The notes beneath the pieces are model-generated. The model was given only the letters and a program-made list of their open reading frames with translations, made no database searches and was not told the DNA's origin. A stretch of 64,000 nucleotides of DNA from Sanderia malayensis (taxonomy: Eukaryota; Cnidaria; Scyphozoa; Semaeostomeae; Pelagiidae), in assembly GCA_013076295.1 (NCBI GenBank), contig RQOL01000863.1, positions 1,554,180 to 1,618,179 of the forward strand. Direction: 5' to 3'. A program made the position numbers and the translations under genes. Within the stretch, counting starts at the first letter, position 1. The number at the start of each line of letters is the position of its first letter. Below, in pieces: positions 33,608-51,128 of the stretch.

Positions 33608-36600
33608 TTAATTATCTGTTTTCGTCTTTCGTCCCGAGGGTGGTCGTGGGGGCTTGGCACTCAAGGGTCTCGGCGATGCCCTGCACAAATGAATGAGACA
33701 TTTTATAACTACAAAAGACCTAAGCCGCACACACTTCCAGACTAGTATCTGATAACGTAAGCTATAGTTCTATAGTAACATAGGCAATACGACCACTGAA
33801 AAAGGGAGGAGATGGAGCAATAGCACAAACAACGCAAGTACCATGTATTAAAGGTGTATACGGAGGATATAAAAGGGTGCATATGCACAACGATGCTTGA
33901 TTTCAAGCAATCAAATGTGTTTGTACGATAGTCAGAAGAATTGTGCATGTGATCACTTTCTGGAATGAGTAACACACATTGTGCTTTTGCACGTGAGCAC
34001 AAAAAGCATATTATTTAATACACAAGTTTGCATTTAATTGAACTGCATTTTATTTTTACCATGGGTCAACGTAGCCCCCTCATATACGTTTGAAATGTGA
34101 AAGCACCTATAATTTTAAGATATCGCATAGGTTTTTGAAATTAAACATGTTTTGATGCATTGTGATTACCAACCACATCGCCGTCTCCCGCGAGAATTAG
34201 CAAAATTCACTTTCCCGACAAAACCACCTTCTCACATATAATTAACGGAATTCACAATACGTCACGAAGTTCTGATCCTCCTGTCGCCTATTAATTGAAT
34301 GTAAGGAAGAGCCAACAACGGAAATGGAAGACCTTTATCAATACGTAACGGTATACTTCTGAAACGGGCTTGGCGCTACACGGCCCAAAAATTACTTTAT
34401 TAAACCAACGGCAAAATATAAATTTACTACAAAGCAGATTGGAGAACATGCATCAAAATCAGGTGGCACGTATGGTAAGCATCATAATTTCCCCTCGAAT
34501 AAACGCTCCACATAAAGCCTACAAAGCATTACGGAGTGTGAAAGAAAAACAAAAACAAACCTCGCTGCTGTGCCGTCCTTTTCGTTGAAATCCATTAAGC
34601 ATGATTTATCTGGCAAGACACCTGATATTAAATAAGACTTTATTGATGAAATACACGGTAAAAGTTCCATCCACAAACCAAAATGTTGAATTAAGCCCCC
34701 CCCCCCCCCACTCTATTACACCACAATTGTTTTTAAAATTGCAAACGATGACGAAACTGTGATTAATTAAAGAACAAAAGCTCCTAAAATTTCTTTTACA
34801 CGTTTTTTAAAGTTTATTTGGGAAAGTTATTCAGCCCCTACCTCTATTAAGCCCCTCTCTGGGACATCAATAAATAATAAGCCCCCCTCCATTGGACATC
34901 AACAAATAATAAGCCTCCCTCCATTGGACATCAACAAATAATAGGCCCCCTTCTCTGGGACATCAACAAATAATAAGAAAAACCCCTCCTACCCGGATTT
35001 AATAGAGCTTTTACAGTAATAAGAAAAACTATTTGGGAAGCAAAGCTGAGGTCATCATACAAATAAACTTACCGATGCTAGAATTGACAGCGGGACTTTT
35101 AGTCAGAGCCATGAGGAAGCCGTAGAAAGAAACGCGAGTGACTGGGTTGAGGATTTCTTGCAGAGCGGGCAGTGGAGGACAACTGTGCAAAACAAAATAG
35201 GGATACATATTTTATGAATAATTTAGTGTCAAATTTCGGATGACGGCACATACGAATTGCTATTCGAAAATTATGGATAATTTCGGGATAATTTATGGAT
35301 AATGCTGAATAATTATGTTTGAGCATTATCTCTAGTATAAATTCTTTGAACGCAAACCCTGAATCTAGCGACCTTAACGCCACCTAATGCAAATATCTAC
35401 ATTCATATAGTCTAATATTTTATATCGTCCATGCTTTACCGTCTCGTGAAAACGAGCCGTGTTGTTCAACTAAACCCAGTTGAATTCTTGTGTCAAGTTA
35501 TTCTTTAAATCGGATGCTTTAAAGACCAAATTTACACAAGAGGGGACTCTGAAAAGAGATAGAGCCTCTAAGATGTTTCATTGTATATACAAAGAGACAG
35601 TTTGTTGCTAGAACGTGAAGTGTTGTATTTAGAGTAGTTGCTTACCAGAATTTCGTATTCAAACACTTTTTATAGATGTCTTTACGTATAGTTTCCATGA
35701 ACAAAGAACTGCTGATGTCATCAAGTACACCATTCGTTGAGTTTGAGTCTTGTTGGCTCTTGGAGAGCTCAAGCAGATTGTGATAGATGTCTGAACATTT
35801 CTCAAGAAAAGCTTAAAGAAAAAGAAGAGGGGATTAAATTACGAATGAAATTGAAAAGCTATGAAACTTAAATTGAACCAATGAAACTACGAAACTATGA
35901 AACTAATAAAGCTAACAAAACTATGAAACTTTAAAACTATAAAATTATGAAACTATAAAGCTACGAAACTACGAAACTACGAAACTATGAAACTATGAAA
36001 CTATGAAACTATGAAATATATGAAATATATGAAACTATGAAAGCATGAAAATATGAAACTAAGAAACTACAAAACTATGAAACTATGAAACTACGAAACA
36101 ACGAAACTACGAAACTCTGAAGCTATGAAACATATGAAACAATGAAACTGCAAAACTAGGAAACTACGAAAGAATGAAACTATAAAGCCATGATACTTTG
36201 ATGAAACTATAAACTGTGCGTTAAACTATGTACAACTAATTCCGATCTAGCTACTCTTCGCGTTAATGAAGCTTCTAATATAGAGCAAGCGTTCCCCTTG
36301 CGCAGATAGAAATGTAAGTGACTTACTTTCGAAATAAAACTGTAGCTGGAAAGCAAAAAGAAAGTCAGAGAATGACATGAGACAATCCATTGCATCGTCC
36401 ATCAAGATGATTCTAGAAGAAAATACAAACTTTTCAGCTACAAGTACAATAGTAGACCAAAGTCCCGGGACACGTTTGATTTCTGCAAATTTTGCACGTA
36501 TCCCTCATCCCCTCCCCCTCCCTACTCCCCCAAACAATGTTCAGAGAAGCATAAACGATATCGACAAAATTGTATGCTGATCACAGGGATCTGGTGAATA

Positions 36601-39327
36601 AAGCAACATTGTTTTGGGGGGAGTGGTGGAAGATGGAATAGCGCCTATAGAGAATGACATTTACAGGAAAATAGTACTTCCATCGCACTTTGTTTCCTAA
36701 GGACTTTTATCCATTATTGTAGCTTGCAATCTATGACATAGTACATTGGCTACTTGGCGTCATATTTAAATATTCAATCTTATAAAAAGAGTTCATTGTT
36801 AATAATTCAAGTCTTCTGATTAAACTGAAGACATTCATAGCCGTCCACATGTAGTTAATGCAGAAAGAAATCTTATACCACGTGTATCATGCATGTAACA
36901 TCATCTGTTATTAGTCAAACGCATCAGGTTGGTGCAAAACATGGTAGGATGGGCGTTCCATGGTAAAAGAACTACGCTTTTATAATAGGGGAATACATCA
37001 GCAGAAAGCCTACTCACTTGGCAGTCTTTTGGAGAATTTCAAATGGGAAATCGGGGCACAGAAGGCGAACAAGTGAATAGTACTCTTTGATAATCAACAA
37101 CTCTGAAAAATAAGCAGAAAAGCCTTTTAAAATCTTTGCATCTCGCAATTCTTGTGGCTTCAATGAGGGACTTATCAGAAAAGAGGCTTTATGAAATTCT
37201 CAAGTAAACTTCAGAAAAATGTTCGTGCGAATGACAGCAAAATAATTTTATAATCAATTACAATTTCATCATCGTTTATAATTTCAAAAACAAGGGGCCT
37301 TGATTCAAAATCTCGCTTTAAAATGAGGGTTTATTAGAGAGGGGGCTAATAAGAGAGACTTTACGGTAGCACGTTAGACAAACAATAGCTAGGAATCAGT
37401 ACAAAATGGAAAATTTTGAATAGTCTTTGATCGGTACAGAGCTTCAAAATTGCTTTGAAAATCGGAAACATAGCGAAACATAATAAATACTAAAGCTTTT
37501 CGTCTGACAATTTTGAATATATTGCACATCAGCTGTCCAATAACATGTCCCATATGGAGAAACCTCGTATGAGTCTCATATGGCGAAGCCTCGTATGGGA
37601 ACAAAAAGCGCGCGAAACTACGGATTACGATCTTCTGTGCACGAAGAACGTCAGACTACGTTTATCATCAAGGTAACTGGGAAAGGCAGACTTCGGGCCT
37701 AGGTGTGCTATGCAATGCATACATGTGTTATGCTTTGCGTCTACGAGGAAATTTAAAGATTTAAATGAACACCTCCATTTTTGCCAACTTGGCGGAAACA
37801 CTTCAAAAACGTTCGGATGAACGATGCTCTATTATGTGCTGTTGATCTGATGAAACTGAAGTCTCTGAATAATGTATGATTACCATGCATGACACTGGTA
37901 AAACTGCAGCGAAAACAAATCAAACAATCAACAATCATTGAATCAAAAGTATCAATTGTTAGCCAACGAATAACTTACTTACTATAATCATTTAATCAAA
38001 CCTAATCAAACTTAATCAAAATCGTTTAATCATACAGCAATCAATCATCACGATTTTTAAATTTATAATTGATCTAACAAGTGAAAAATTATTGGATTCC
38101 ACTTACTATTCATGGAAGAATGTTTTTGGATTAACTTTTGAATTATCCTCCTTATATTCAAGTAGTTGTGTCACTGCATCCTGAAAAGAAATGTGCATGG
38201 AATTTTGATCGTAGCTATCGAAATGATCACAAGTAACTAATAGTGTATAAATTAGAAGAAGAAATTTTCGCGAGAAGAAACTCTCGCGTTTTTCGCTAAA
38301 ACTCGCGAAAGTTTGATCTGCGAAACTTGACATACGAAATTCGCGAAGTTCTTGCAAAATATCCGGAATTTGAAATTCGTGTAAATATACAATAGACGAC
38401 AAAAGTCCTGGCACAGTTGCGACTTTTACAACTTTTGCACGTACCCTTCACCCCCTCTTCCCCCAAACAATGTGGTCCCTAGCAACGGTCTTATAAAATA
38501 TCGACAAAATTCTTTTTGTACGATCAACACAAGAGTCCACGAGATTTCACAATATCGCTGCAGGGAATGTGGGAGTTCCAGGAGAGTGCGCAGATGAGGT
38601 CGTTGCAGATATATTGCACTTTCATAGTAATTTTTCAAAGTGTCCTAAGAGATGTTGTCACCTGTTGTGCAACGTTTTTTTCCCGCAAAAGTTTCATTCC
38701 TTAAGGTAGAAGCAAAATAGGAGCGTAGAATGAAGCATTTATAAGCTTAAGGCAAGCAGTAGTCCTCACCTCAAAGTAAATTATAAGGTGATGCTTGGCT
38801 GCAAAAGAGAAAAGAAGAGACATTATTAATTATAATCATGTGAGAAAGCCAATCAAGCAATTATTAACTTAATATAAAACCTTGGACTATATACCTAGAT
38901 GTATGCAATATTGCTTTATGGTCACGGTCGCACTATGCAAAGACAATTTTGCATACATAGACCATGTTTGCAAAGGGTTTGATGTAAAAGGTACAGATTT
39001 CTGACACTAACAGCTGGCTCTACCCAAACACTTGAAGAAAATAGGGAGGGCTGTTTTGGGGGCTGCAACTAATACTACTTCAAAATTCAGCAGGAATGCT
39101 TTGGGAAGGGGGCGGGGCCAGGCTCACGTCAAAACAAAACAAAGAACAAGCACGGCTGATAAACGCGAGTTCACTGCATCTATGTGTTTCATGTTCATAC
39201 CCATATATCCTATAGTACCTCTGCTTTGCATATTTGATAATAAAAAGCAGACATTTTATGAAATAATGCACGCCTTACCAAGATATTGTTCTGTAGTGAG
39301 ACAGGCATCTTCTTCAGCCGACTCCAT
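33608..39327 (-). CDS. CSTPP1: CSTPP1 / C11orf49-like centriolar satellite protein
   Basis: Ten exons join in phase: 39327-39279, 38798-38770, 38180-38107, 37903-37773, 37102-37018, 36412-36327, 35811-35646, 35182-35073, 34621-34561 and 33680-33608. They encode 287 residues, against about 331 in human. Matching segments include EDAVTQLLEYKED, LFRDFSFIRSTAHNRASF, RQVGKNGE, RLLCPDFPFEILQKTAK, LMDDAMDCLMSFSDFLFAFQ and TRVSFYGFLMALTKSP, all in family order. In vertebrates the protein sits at centriolar satellites and regulates the tubulin polyglutamylase complex. Exon 2 is only 29 nt. The last exon (Pro/Ser-rich, ending RKTKTDN) rests on splice phase and position, not on similarity, so it is less certain than the rest. 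The donor of exon 9 is GTTTGT. Introns hold family C MITEs and two tandem repeats. The start codon faces that of PIH1D1 at 143 bp. Confidence 0.9.
34851..34977. repeat. Minisatellite, about 32 bp unit, four copies
   Basis: Units read GGACATCAACAAATAATAAG followed by CCCCCTCC-type sequence. A poly-C run at about 34697-34710 precedes it. It lies in the CSTPP1 intron between exons 8 and 9. Confidence 0.9.
35870..36215. repeat. 10-bp tandem repeat GAAACTATGA / GAAACTACGA
   Basis: About thirty diverged ten-base units fill the CSTPP1 intron between exons 6 and 7, from just below exon 7 to within about 110 bp of exon 6. Confidence 0.93.
36441..36731. mobile_element. MITE family C, copy in CSTPP1 intron
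   Basis: The left end is ACAATAGTAGACCAAAGTCC and the right end is GGACTTTTATCCATTATTGT. The inside has CTCCCCCAAACAATGTTCAG and ATATCGACAAAATTGTATGC as in the other copies. Confidence 0.8.
38390..38672. mobile_element. MITE family C, second copy in CSTPP1 introns
   Basis: The left end is ACAATAGACGACAAAAGTCC and the right end is GTCCTAAGAGATGTTGTCAC. The inside has CTTCCCCCAAACAATGTGGT and AAAATATCGACAAAATTC. It lies between CSTPP1 exons 2 and 3. Confidence 0.78.
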
Positions 39328-39470
39328 CTTTCATTCAACAGCAACAACAACACAAATGCAGCACATAAGATGGTAGCTTTTGCAAGCATTTATCTTTTAT
39401 CGAAAATTCTACTTTAGCTTTGTTTTTCAGTCGATATCTGTAGCTTTGGTTATCATATTTTGCTTAGAAC
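39328..39470. promoter_or_regulatory. Probable bidirectional promoter of CSTPP1 and PIH1D1
   Basis: Only 143 bp separate the two divergent start codons, so both 5' UTRs and core promoters must fit here or overlap the neighbouring first exons. I see no TATA box at a convincing distance. A TTTTTCAG at about 39423-39430 could also be a 3' splice site of a 5' UTR intron for PIH1D1. The promoter call is inferred from the spacing. Confidence 0.6.
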
Positions 39471-41229
39471 ATGAGTAAAGGAGATACTTCGTTCTTGGAA
39501 GGCAGAATCGAAGAAGGATCTGAGCTCTATCAGAAGTTATTGTTTGAAACAATTCCTAATGAGAGTGATCCAAAACAACCTGCAAGCATTAATATAGCAC
39601 CAAAGGCTGGCTTTTGCATGAAGTCCGTTGACCAGGACGGCAAAAAGGTCTTTGTTAACGTATGCACGTCTGAAAATGTTATAAAACCGAAGGATTTAAC
39701 AGAAGATGAATTGAAGGAGATCATTGCAACTGGAGATGCAACAAAGTTTAGAATCCCAATGGCAATTGGTGAAATGCACACAGAGAAAGATAATAATGGA
39801 CAGGGTAAATTATATTTATTTAATATAACTCGTATTAGTGATTGTAATATCTAGTAATATCTTAAGTAATATCTCCCTCTTCGTCCAAACAAAGCACAGT
39901 TTTTGTCTGCATAAAGCTCGTCACTAACACATACTAATGTTACACAGTTAAGAGTCAGTTTAGTTAAACATAAGGAGCTGCTACCTTGATTTGATTTCCT
40001 TATTACCTTTCTAGATTGCTGTACCTACGATATTGTCATACATCCTGCATTTTACAAGAAGATAGAAAAAAGTGAATTTTTCAAAGAATTCTTCCTCACC
40101 TTGATCATTGAGGGACTTGAAAGCAAGCATAGTGTTGAGCTAAACGTAAACTATAAGGTACTGAAGAACAGGAAAGCAATGGGTACACTGCAAATGCAGA
40201 ATGTCAGAACGAAGAGCACTCCAGTTATTATGGAAATGGATGATTACATGTATCAGCTGGAAAAGAAACAGTTAGGTATGCATCAAGTCATTTTAATAAA
40301 GTTTCAGATTTCTCAACTATATCTATGTCTTCTCTCTTGGCGGCCATCAACACATTAAAACTTATTCATCATGACATTTCCTGCTAACATGTGAATTATA
40401 TGCCTCAAGCTATTCCACGTTATTTCTGTGCAAAAGAGGAAAAGATTTTGCTAAGAAAATACCACTGCTTTTGTTTGCAAAATATCACTTGTACAATACT
40501 TTACTTTCAAGATACTCAAAAAAGAAACAACCAACAAATACAAGAAATAGTAACAACAAAATCAATGTTTAAAGCTCCGGAGTACAAGATTATTAAAGAA
40601 CCTCCAGAAGGGAGAACCGAATTTCTCATCATGGAGGTCAAGCTGCCTGAAATTGTAAGTTAACCGTGGAATATATCAACATTTTGAGTTGGCTTTCTTC
40701 GGAAATTATGCTATTAACTTTCTGCATGAAACCATACACATGCACACGATAGTTTCATTATTTTAAATTCCACCATACAATTCAAATAGCTACACTAAAC
40801 AAAAATACAATACTTAAATACAGTGTTACAAAAATTTACAATTGCTGAAAAATAGATTAACACAATCAAAATATAATATAATAAACAGGAAAAAATATTG
40901 ACTTATATGAGAGAATCACTTAGAGGAGGAGCCCCCTCACAACACAATGATAGACTACACAATGAAATATATTGCTTTTTGAGATATTGTTCTATTGGCC
41001 CAAACTTTCATATGATGTTCATATTAGCTTTATCCTGCCAAATGTTTATCCACAGAAAACAGTAAAGATGCTGACACTTGATGTGGGTGAAGACTGTGTG
41101 ATTCTCAATGCTCCATCATTCAACTTGAAGCTAGATATTGATCTTCCTGTGAATGTGAACAACGAAGAAGTTGGAGCCCAATTTAATAAAAAGACTAAAA
41201 TATTGACCATCACAATGCCTTGTAGTTGA
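39471..41229 (+). CDS. PIH1D1: PIH1 domain-containing protein 1 (R2TP co-chaperone subunit)
   Basis: Four exons, 39471-39804, 40015-40275, 40512-40654 and 41056-41229, join in phase and encode 303 residues (human 290). The N-terminal PIH1 domain has APKAGFCMKSV, KVFVNVCTSENV, KFRIPMAIGE and CTYDIVIHPAFY, then FFKEFFLTLIIEGLESKH. The C-terminal CS-like domain has LTLDVGEDCVILNAPSF and ends in ILTITMPCS. PIH1D1 links phosphorylated clients such as TELO2 to the RUVBL1/2-RPAP3 complex, which helps assemble snoRNPs, RNA polymerase and PIKK kinases. The match is better to PIH1D1 than to PIH1D2 or PIH1D3 because of the FRIPMS/AxGE...GQxC block. AATAAA is at 41494-41499, 265 nt after the stop. Confidence 0.94.
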
Positions 41230-41773
41230 TGTGAATGTTTCAAGGGGTTAGAAACAGAGAAAGGCAACCTTAAATTCCATATAAAGCTAATTAATTTGAA
41301 AATAGTTAACACCAAGACCTGAAAATACATGCTAAGAAAAGTATGAATTAAAATGCAGATGCAATTCTTGCACCCAAAACAAGGTTGTTACAACTTAAAG
41401 GATTTCCTCTCTGTTGATCATGCAATGACTTACAATGACATATATTTATTCCTGATTATGATTATAATTATGATGCAATAGGAAAATTGATAAAATAAAT
41501 AATTGAATTGTTACTGCATCCACTTTATATATGGAAAGATTAAGTTAAATCCAGCGATAAACACGCAAAACAGAAGAAAAAAATTATGCTTGCTTGCTAG
41601 GATATTGTAAAAGAAAGTATGGAATTGTAAAAGGCAGTCTATGGAATTGTAAAAGGCAGTCTATGGAATTGTAAAAAGCAGTCTATAGAATTGTAAAAGA
41701 CAGTGTACTAAAAACACGTTCAACGAGTTAGATAGTTTCAGTTTTATTTCCCTTGTGGTCATTGAACTATCAA
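41230..41773. other. Intergenic gap between convergent PIH1D1 and SLC49A4
   Basis: This 544-bp gap takes the 3' ends of two genes facing each other. It holds an AATAAA for PIH1D1 (41494), a 22-bp tandem repeat of AATTGTAAAAGGCAGTCTAT type at 41602-41706 (about five copies), and the SLC49A4 poly(A) signal. Confidence 0.75.
41743..41748 (-). terminator. Poly(A) signal AATAAA for SLC49A4
   Basis: TTTATT on the plus strand reads AATAAA on the minus strand, about 26 nt after the SLC49A4 stop codon. That predicts a very short 3' UTR. Confidence 0.6.
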
Positions 41774-43794
41774 TCATGCTTGAACAGGGCTGTTGATCTG
41801 ATTGGTAGACTGGGAACCAGACCTGACATCAACTGCCAGTCTTTTGTGCTTCTCTTTGAAAAACAACATCATAGGAATGCAAATGCCACAACTTCCGACA
41901 AGGGCCCAATTCATCCACTTTGTACCCATGCCTGGTACCATGGGAAGTGACAAGAATATGAGACAGTATATGTTGTTTGAGAAGGTCATGAACCCAGTGT
42001 TGACTCCTTCAGCTACGGGGTAGCTTGATTCGACAGAAAGCTCAAAGAACAGTGGAATTGCTCCGTTAAGGCACAGACCGCCAAGCACTGACATTAGATA
42101 GAACAACGGAATTGACGGTGGGATGAGTTTCAGGCACATCAGTGTGAAGATGGAAAATGCAGCTGTCCCCAGAGTGAACAGGCCAAGTAGGATGGCTTTC
42201 ATGAATCCACCAAACCAATCAGCAATTCTAGAATAAAATAAACCAGCAATGTAACATCTGAAAGATACCACCACAGACCAATACGAATTATACAGCATCT
42301 CCATTATACAGTATCTCCATGATTACTATAACATCTAATTTACAGTACCTGAAATAAAGATCCTTAATACCATGCCTGGTACAGTATAAACCCGCATGTA
42401 AGAACCTGTAAATTTCCATCCGGGCTATTGTTCCAAGACAATAGGCTATTGTTTCTTCTATTGTTTTGAGCGGAAATATCACCCAGAAGGCTCTTAATCC
42501 ACTGGTTCTTACATGTGGGTTTTTACTGTATTGCAACACAAATTGGCATCAGCAGCATTGCTACATTGATAGGACAATAATTATACTTACAGGGACAGAA
42601 TGATTCCTGATACAGATCCAGCAATGACTGCCCAAAAACCAAACCAACTCGCTTCATTGTTATCAATGTTATATTCAGAGAGATTCAGTGCAAGATCTGA
42701 GCACCAAGCACTGTAAACCCCGCTGGTGATTCCGTACAAAAAAGCAATCAACTGAAACTGCTTGTTCCTTATCAGCTGCTTTAAACCGTGCTTGTAGTCT
42801 ACCCGCTCTAGGGCAGCTGTGACACTTGGGGGTACGGGGGGCTTTGCAGGGAAAAACAACAACACCAGGAGCAGTAGAAAACAGGCAATACCAAACTCAA
42901 CATAAAGCAGATTCATGATTTCACCTGATATCTGTTTCCTAACATTGTTGGGGTAGGTACCATTTATTTTGGGGACAACATCTATGTCAGTAACAAATCT
43001 TGGACCAATGACGAAACTAATTGCCGTGCCCATGTATGATGCTAGTGATGCTACTGCAGTGGCTGTTGTCCTTTGTTTCGGAGGGAACCAAGTGCTGGAT
43101 AGAACTGTGCCAGATGACTGGGCAACTGGCCCGCCAATGCCCAGTAGAAACTGTCCAATGTGGATCAAGACAGTTGAAGTTGAAGGCTCGTTGGAAAGGC
43201 ATCTCAGACCACTTCCTATTGCTATGAAAAATGCGCAGAGAACAGTAGAAGTTCTCAAACCTAAGTGAAAGAAAAAATGTAAAGTCAAAGAGCAAATCTT
43301 TGCAATCGGTGAAATATTCTACCTGCTATTACATCTAAAAATTGACTCACCAGAATAATATTCTTCTTAACGTAAATATTGACGCCCCTAGCTGCTACGC
43401 ATGCAAAGTAGTTTACATTAGAGTCTATTATCTTACCCTTAACATCGAGGACCCAGGCAGATGGAAACACAAAGAGAACGAAAGTGATAGCACCCCAATC
43501 TGCTAATAACGAAACTGTTCCTTTGCTCCAACCGTACACATTTCGAGCGCTGGCTTCGATCGGTCCCCATGTATTCCAGGTGATATTTTCTAATGCTCCC
43601 ACCAATGAGAATAATCCTAGAATATACCATCTGTACCAATAGGTTTTCGTTTTGATATGGGCATCGGTAGGCACTCTGCCGGTTGAGGCAGTGTAGGAAC
43701 TTGCAGCACCATAGTCCACACTTTCTGTATCAAGTATTTGATTTATAGACGTGTGTTTTCGTTTTAACAGCGACTCACTTTCTAAACTATCCAT
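41774..43794 (-). CDS. SLC49A4: SLC49A4 (DIRC2)-like lysosomal major-facilitator transporter
   Basis: Three exons, 43794-43437, 43260-42591 and 42227-41774, join in phase and give 493 residues (human 478). Family blocks in order: NITWNTWGPIEASARNVYGW at the start of TM1, SAWVLDVKG, GSGLRCL, TWFPPKQRTTATAVASL, FPAKPPVPPSVTAALERVDY, EASWFGFWAVIAGSVSG, IADWFGGFMKA and FFELSVESSYPVAEG. About twelve membrane spans are expected. The cytosolic N-terminus MDSLESESLL contains an acidic dileucine motif (E-x-x-x-L-L, residues 5-10), the sorting signal type used by human DIRC2 to reach lysosomes. Human SLC49A4 is reported as a lysosomal transporter; the substrate here is unknown. Intron 2 carries a family A MITE. 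Confidence 0.94.
42380..42530. mobile_element. MITE family A, copy 4
   Basis: It begins TACAGTATAAACCCGCATGT and ends ACATGTGGGTTTTTACTGTA, about 151 bp, in SLC49A4 intron 2. The core CTATTGTTCCAAGACAATAG is intact. Confidence 0.92.
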
Positions 43795-45150
43795 TTCGAC
43801 GATATTTTCTACTTAAACATAACAAATAATACACAAATATTCACTGAGAAGCGCTGTGGTTAAACTTGTAAAAGTCACGAAAGGCAATGGTAAAATTGCA
43901 TGATGCTCACATGAAATTTTTGTACCGGTTGTTGTCGTTGTTGTAGCCTTGGCTCCGTCGCAGCGTGCAAAGAAAATGTGCAGGCTGTGCGCAGCAGAGA
44001 AAAAATCTTTAGAAATTTTATATTTTACTGCTAGCAAATTATATTTTACTAATGAACTAATAGCAAAATTTTACTACTAGCAAATTAACTAGCTGTTAAC
44101 ATTGTTAAAATGAGTACTGTTGTGATGTAAAACCAATAATCAGATCTTACTAATGGTTTTCGCTTAGAATGAAGAAACAGAACGAAAGTTGATCTTGAAA
44201 GTATTCTTGTAAACGGGTGAAGGATGACAAAATGTCTGGTACGTTGATTCCTTTGACCTTATGCAATCCTACTGCTAAGAAGAGCTGCTGTAGACCAACG
44301 GTAACTTACCTGCACAGGAAACTCGAGACCACTGGTTCAAAACCAGATGAGGACATATACTTTGTGTTTTGATTAATTTGTAATTTAAATTTCCTAAAGG
44401 TTCGTGTATGCGCAGTGCCATATGTAGGCTCCTGCGCAGGGGCATACATGACGTAATGCTAGAGACAGTGTGTGGGGTATCGGTTAGGGTTAGGGTTAGA
44501 TGCCGCAAAAGTGGGTGTGTATGCGCAGTACCATGTACAGGCTACTGCGCAGGAGTATACATGACGTAATGCTACTGACAGTGTATGGTGTATCAGTTAG
44601 GTTTAGGGTAAGGATTATGGTTAGGGTTAGGGTTAGAGGCCATAAAGGTGGGTGTGCATGCGCAGTGCCATAAATAGGTCACTGCGCAGGAGTATACATG
44701 ACGTAGGCTACTGACAGTGTATGGTGTATCGGTTAGGATTAGGGCTAGGGTTGGAGCTAGGATTAGGGTTAGTGTGCCCTAAAGGTGGGTGTGCATGCGC
44801 AGTGCTATATATAGGCTACTGCGCAGGAGTATACATGACGTAATGCGACTGACAGTGTCAAGTGTATCAGTGAAGATCAGGGTTAGGGTTAGGATTAGGG
44901 TTAGAGTGCCCCAAAGGTGGGTGTGTATGCGCAGTGGCATATATAAGCTGCTGCGCAAAAGGATCTGCGATTAATGATATTCCGGGCGTCTGCCTTAAGG
45001 GTATGGGTCAGGGTTAAAGTGGCCTAAAAAAGGGCGTGCAGGCGCAGTACCATATGTACACATGTTAGTGGTCAGGTATGTTGATGATGTAGTCAAAATG
45101 GCATCAATAGTACTTCTGCAATTTGATACAAACAAAATAACACAATTGAT
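43795..45150. other. Gap between SLC49A4 and LAP3, mostly minisatellite
   Basis: The start codon of SLC49A4 and the stop codon of LAP3 bound 1.36 kb. About half of it is the TTAGGG-containing minisatellite. I see no other gene; the promoter of SLC49A4 should be in the first few hundred bases. Confidence 0.7.
44409..45055. repeat. Minisatellite with embedded telomere-like (TTAGGG) repeats
   Basis: Five units of about 110-137 bp start at 44409, 44522, 44659, 44796 and 44928, each with TGCGCAGT. A truncated sixth starts at about 45036. Each unit has TGCGCAGT..ACTGCGCA as inverted motifs, then CATGACGTAATGC, then a run of GGTTAGGGTTAGGGTTAG with variants (GATTAGGG, GCTAGGG), then AAAGGTGGGTGTG. 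Confidence 0.95.

Positions 45151-51128
<5,978 letters not shown>

Noticed and set aside
35870..36215. GAAACTATGA repeats considered as a CRISPR-like array
   Set aside because: Units are about 10 bp with no unique spacers; it is a simple tandem repeat in an intron.
44280..44360. GGTTCAAAACC resembling a tRNA B box
   Set aside because: No A box at the right distance and no cloverleaf with a paired acceptor stem.
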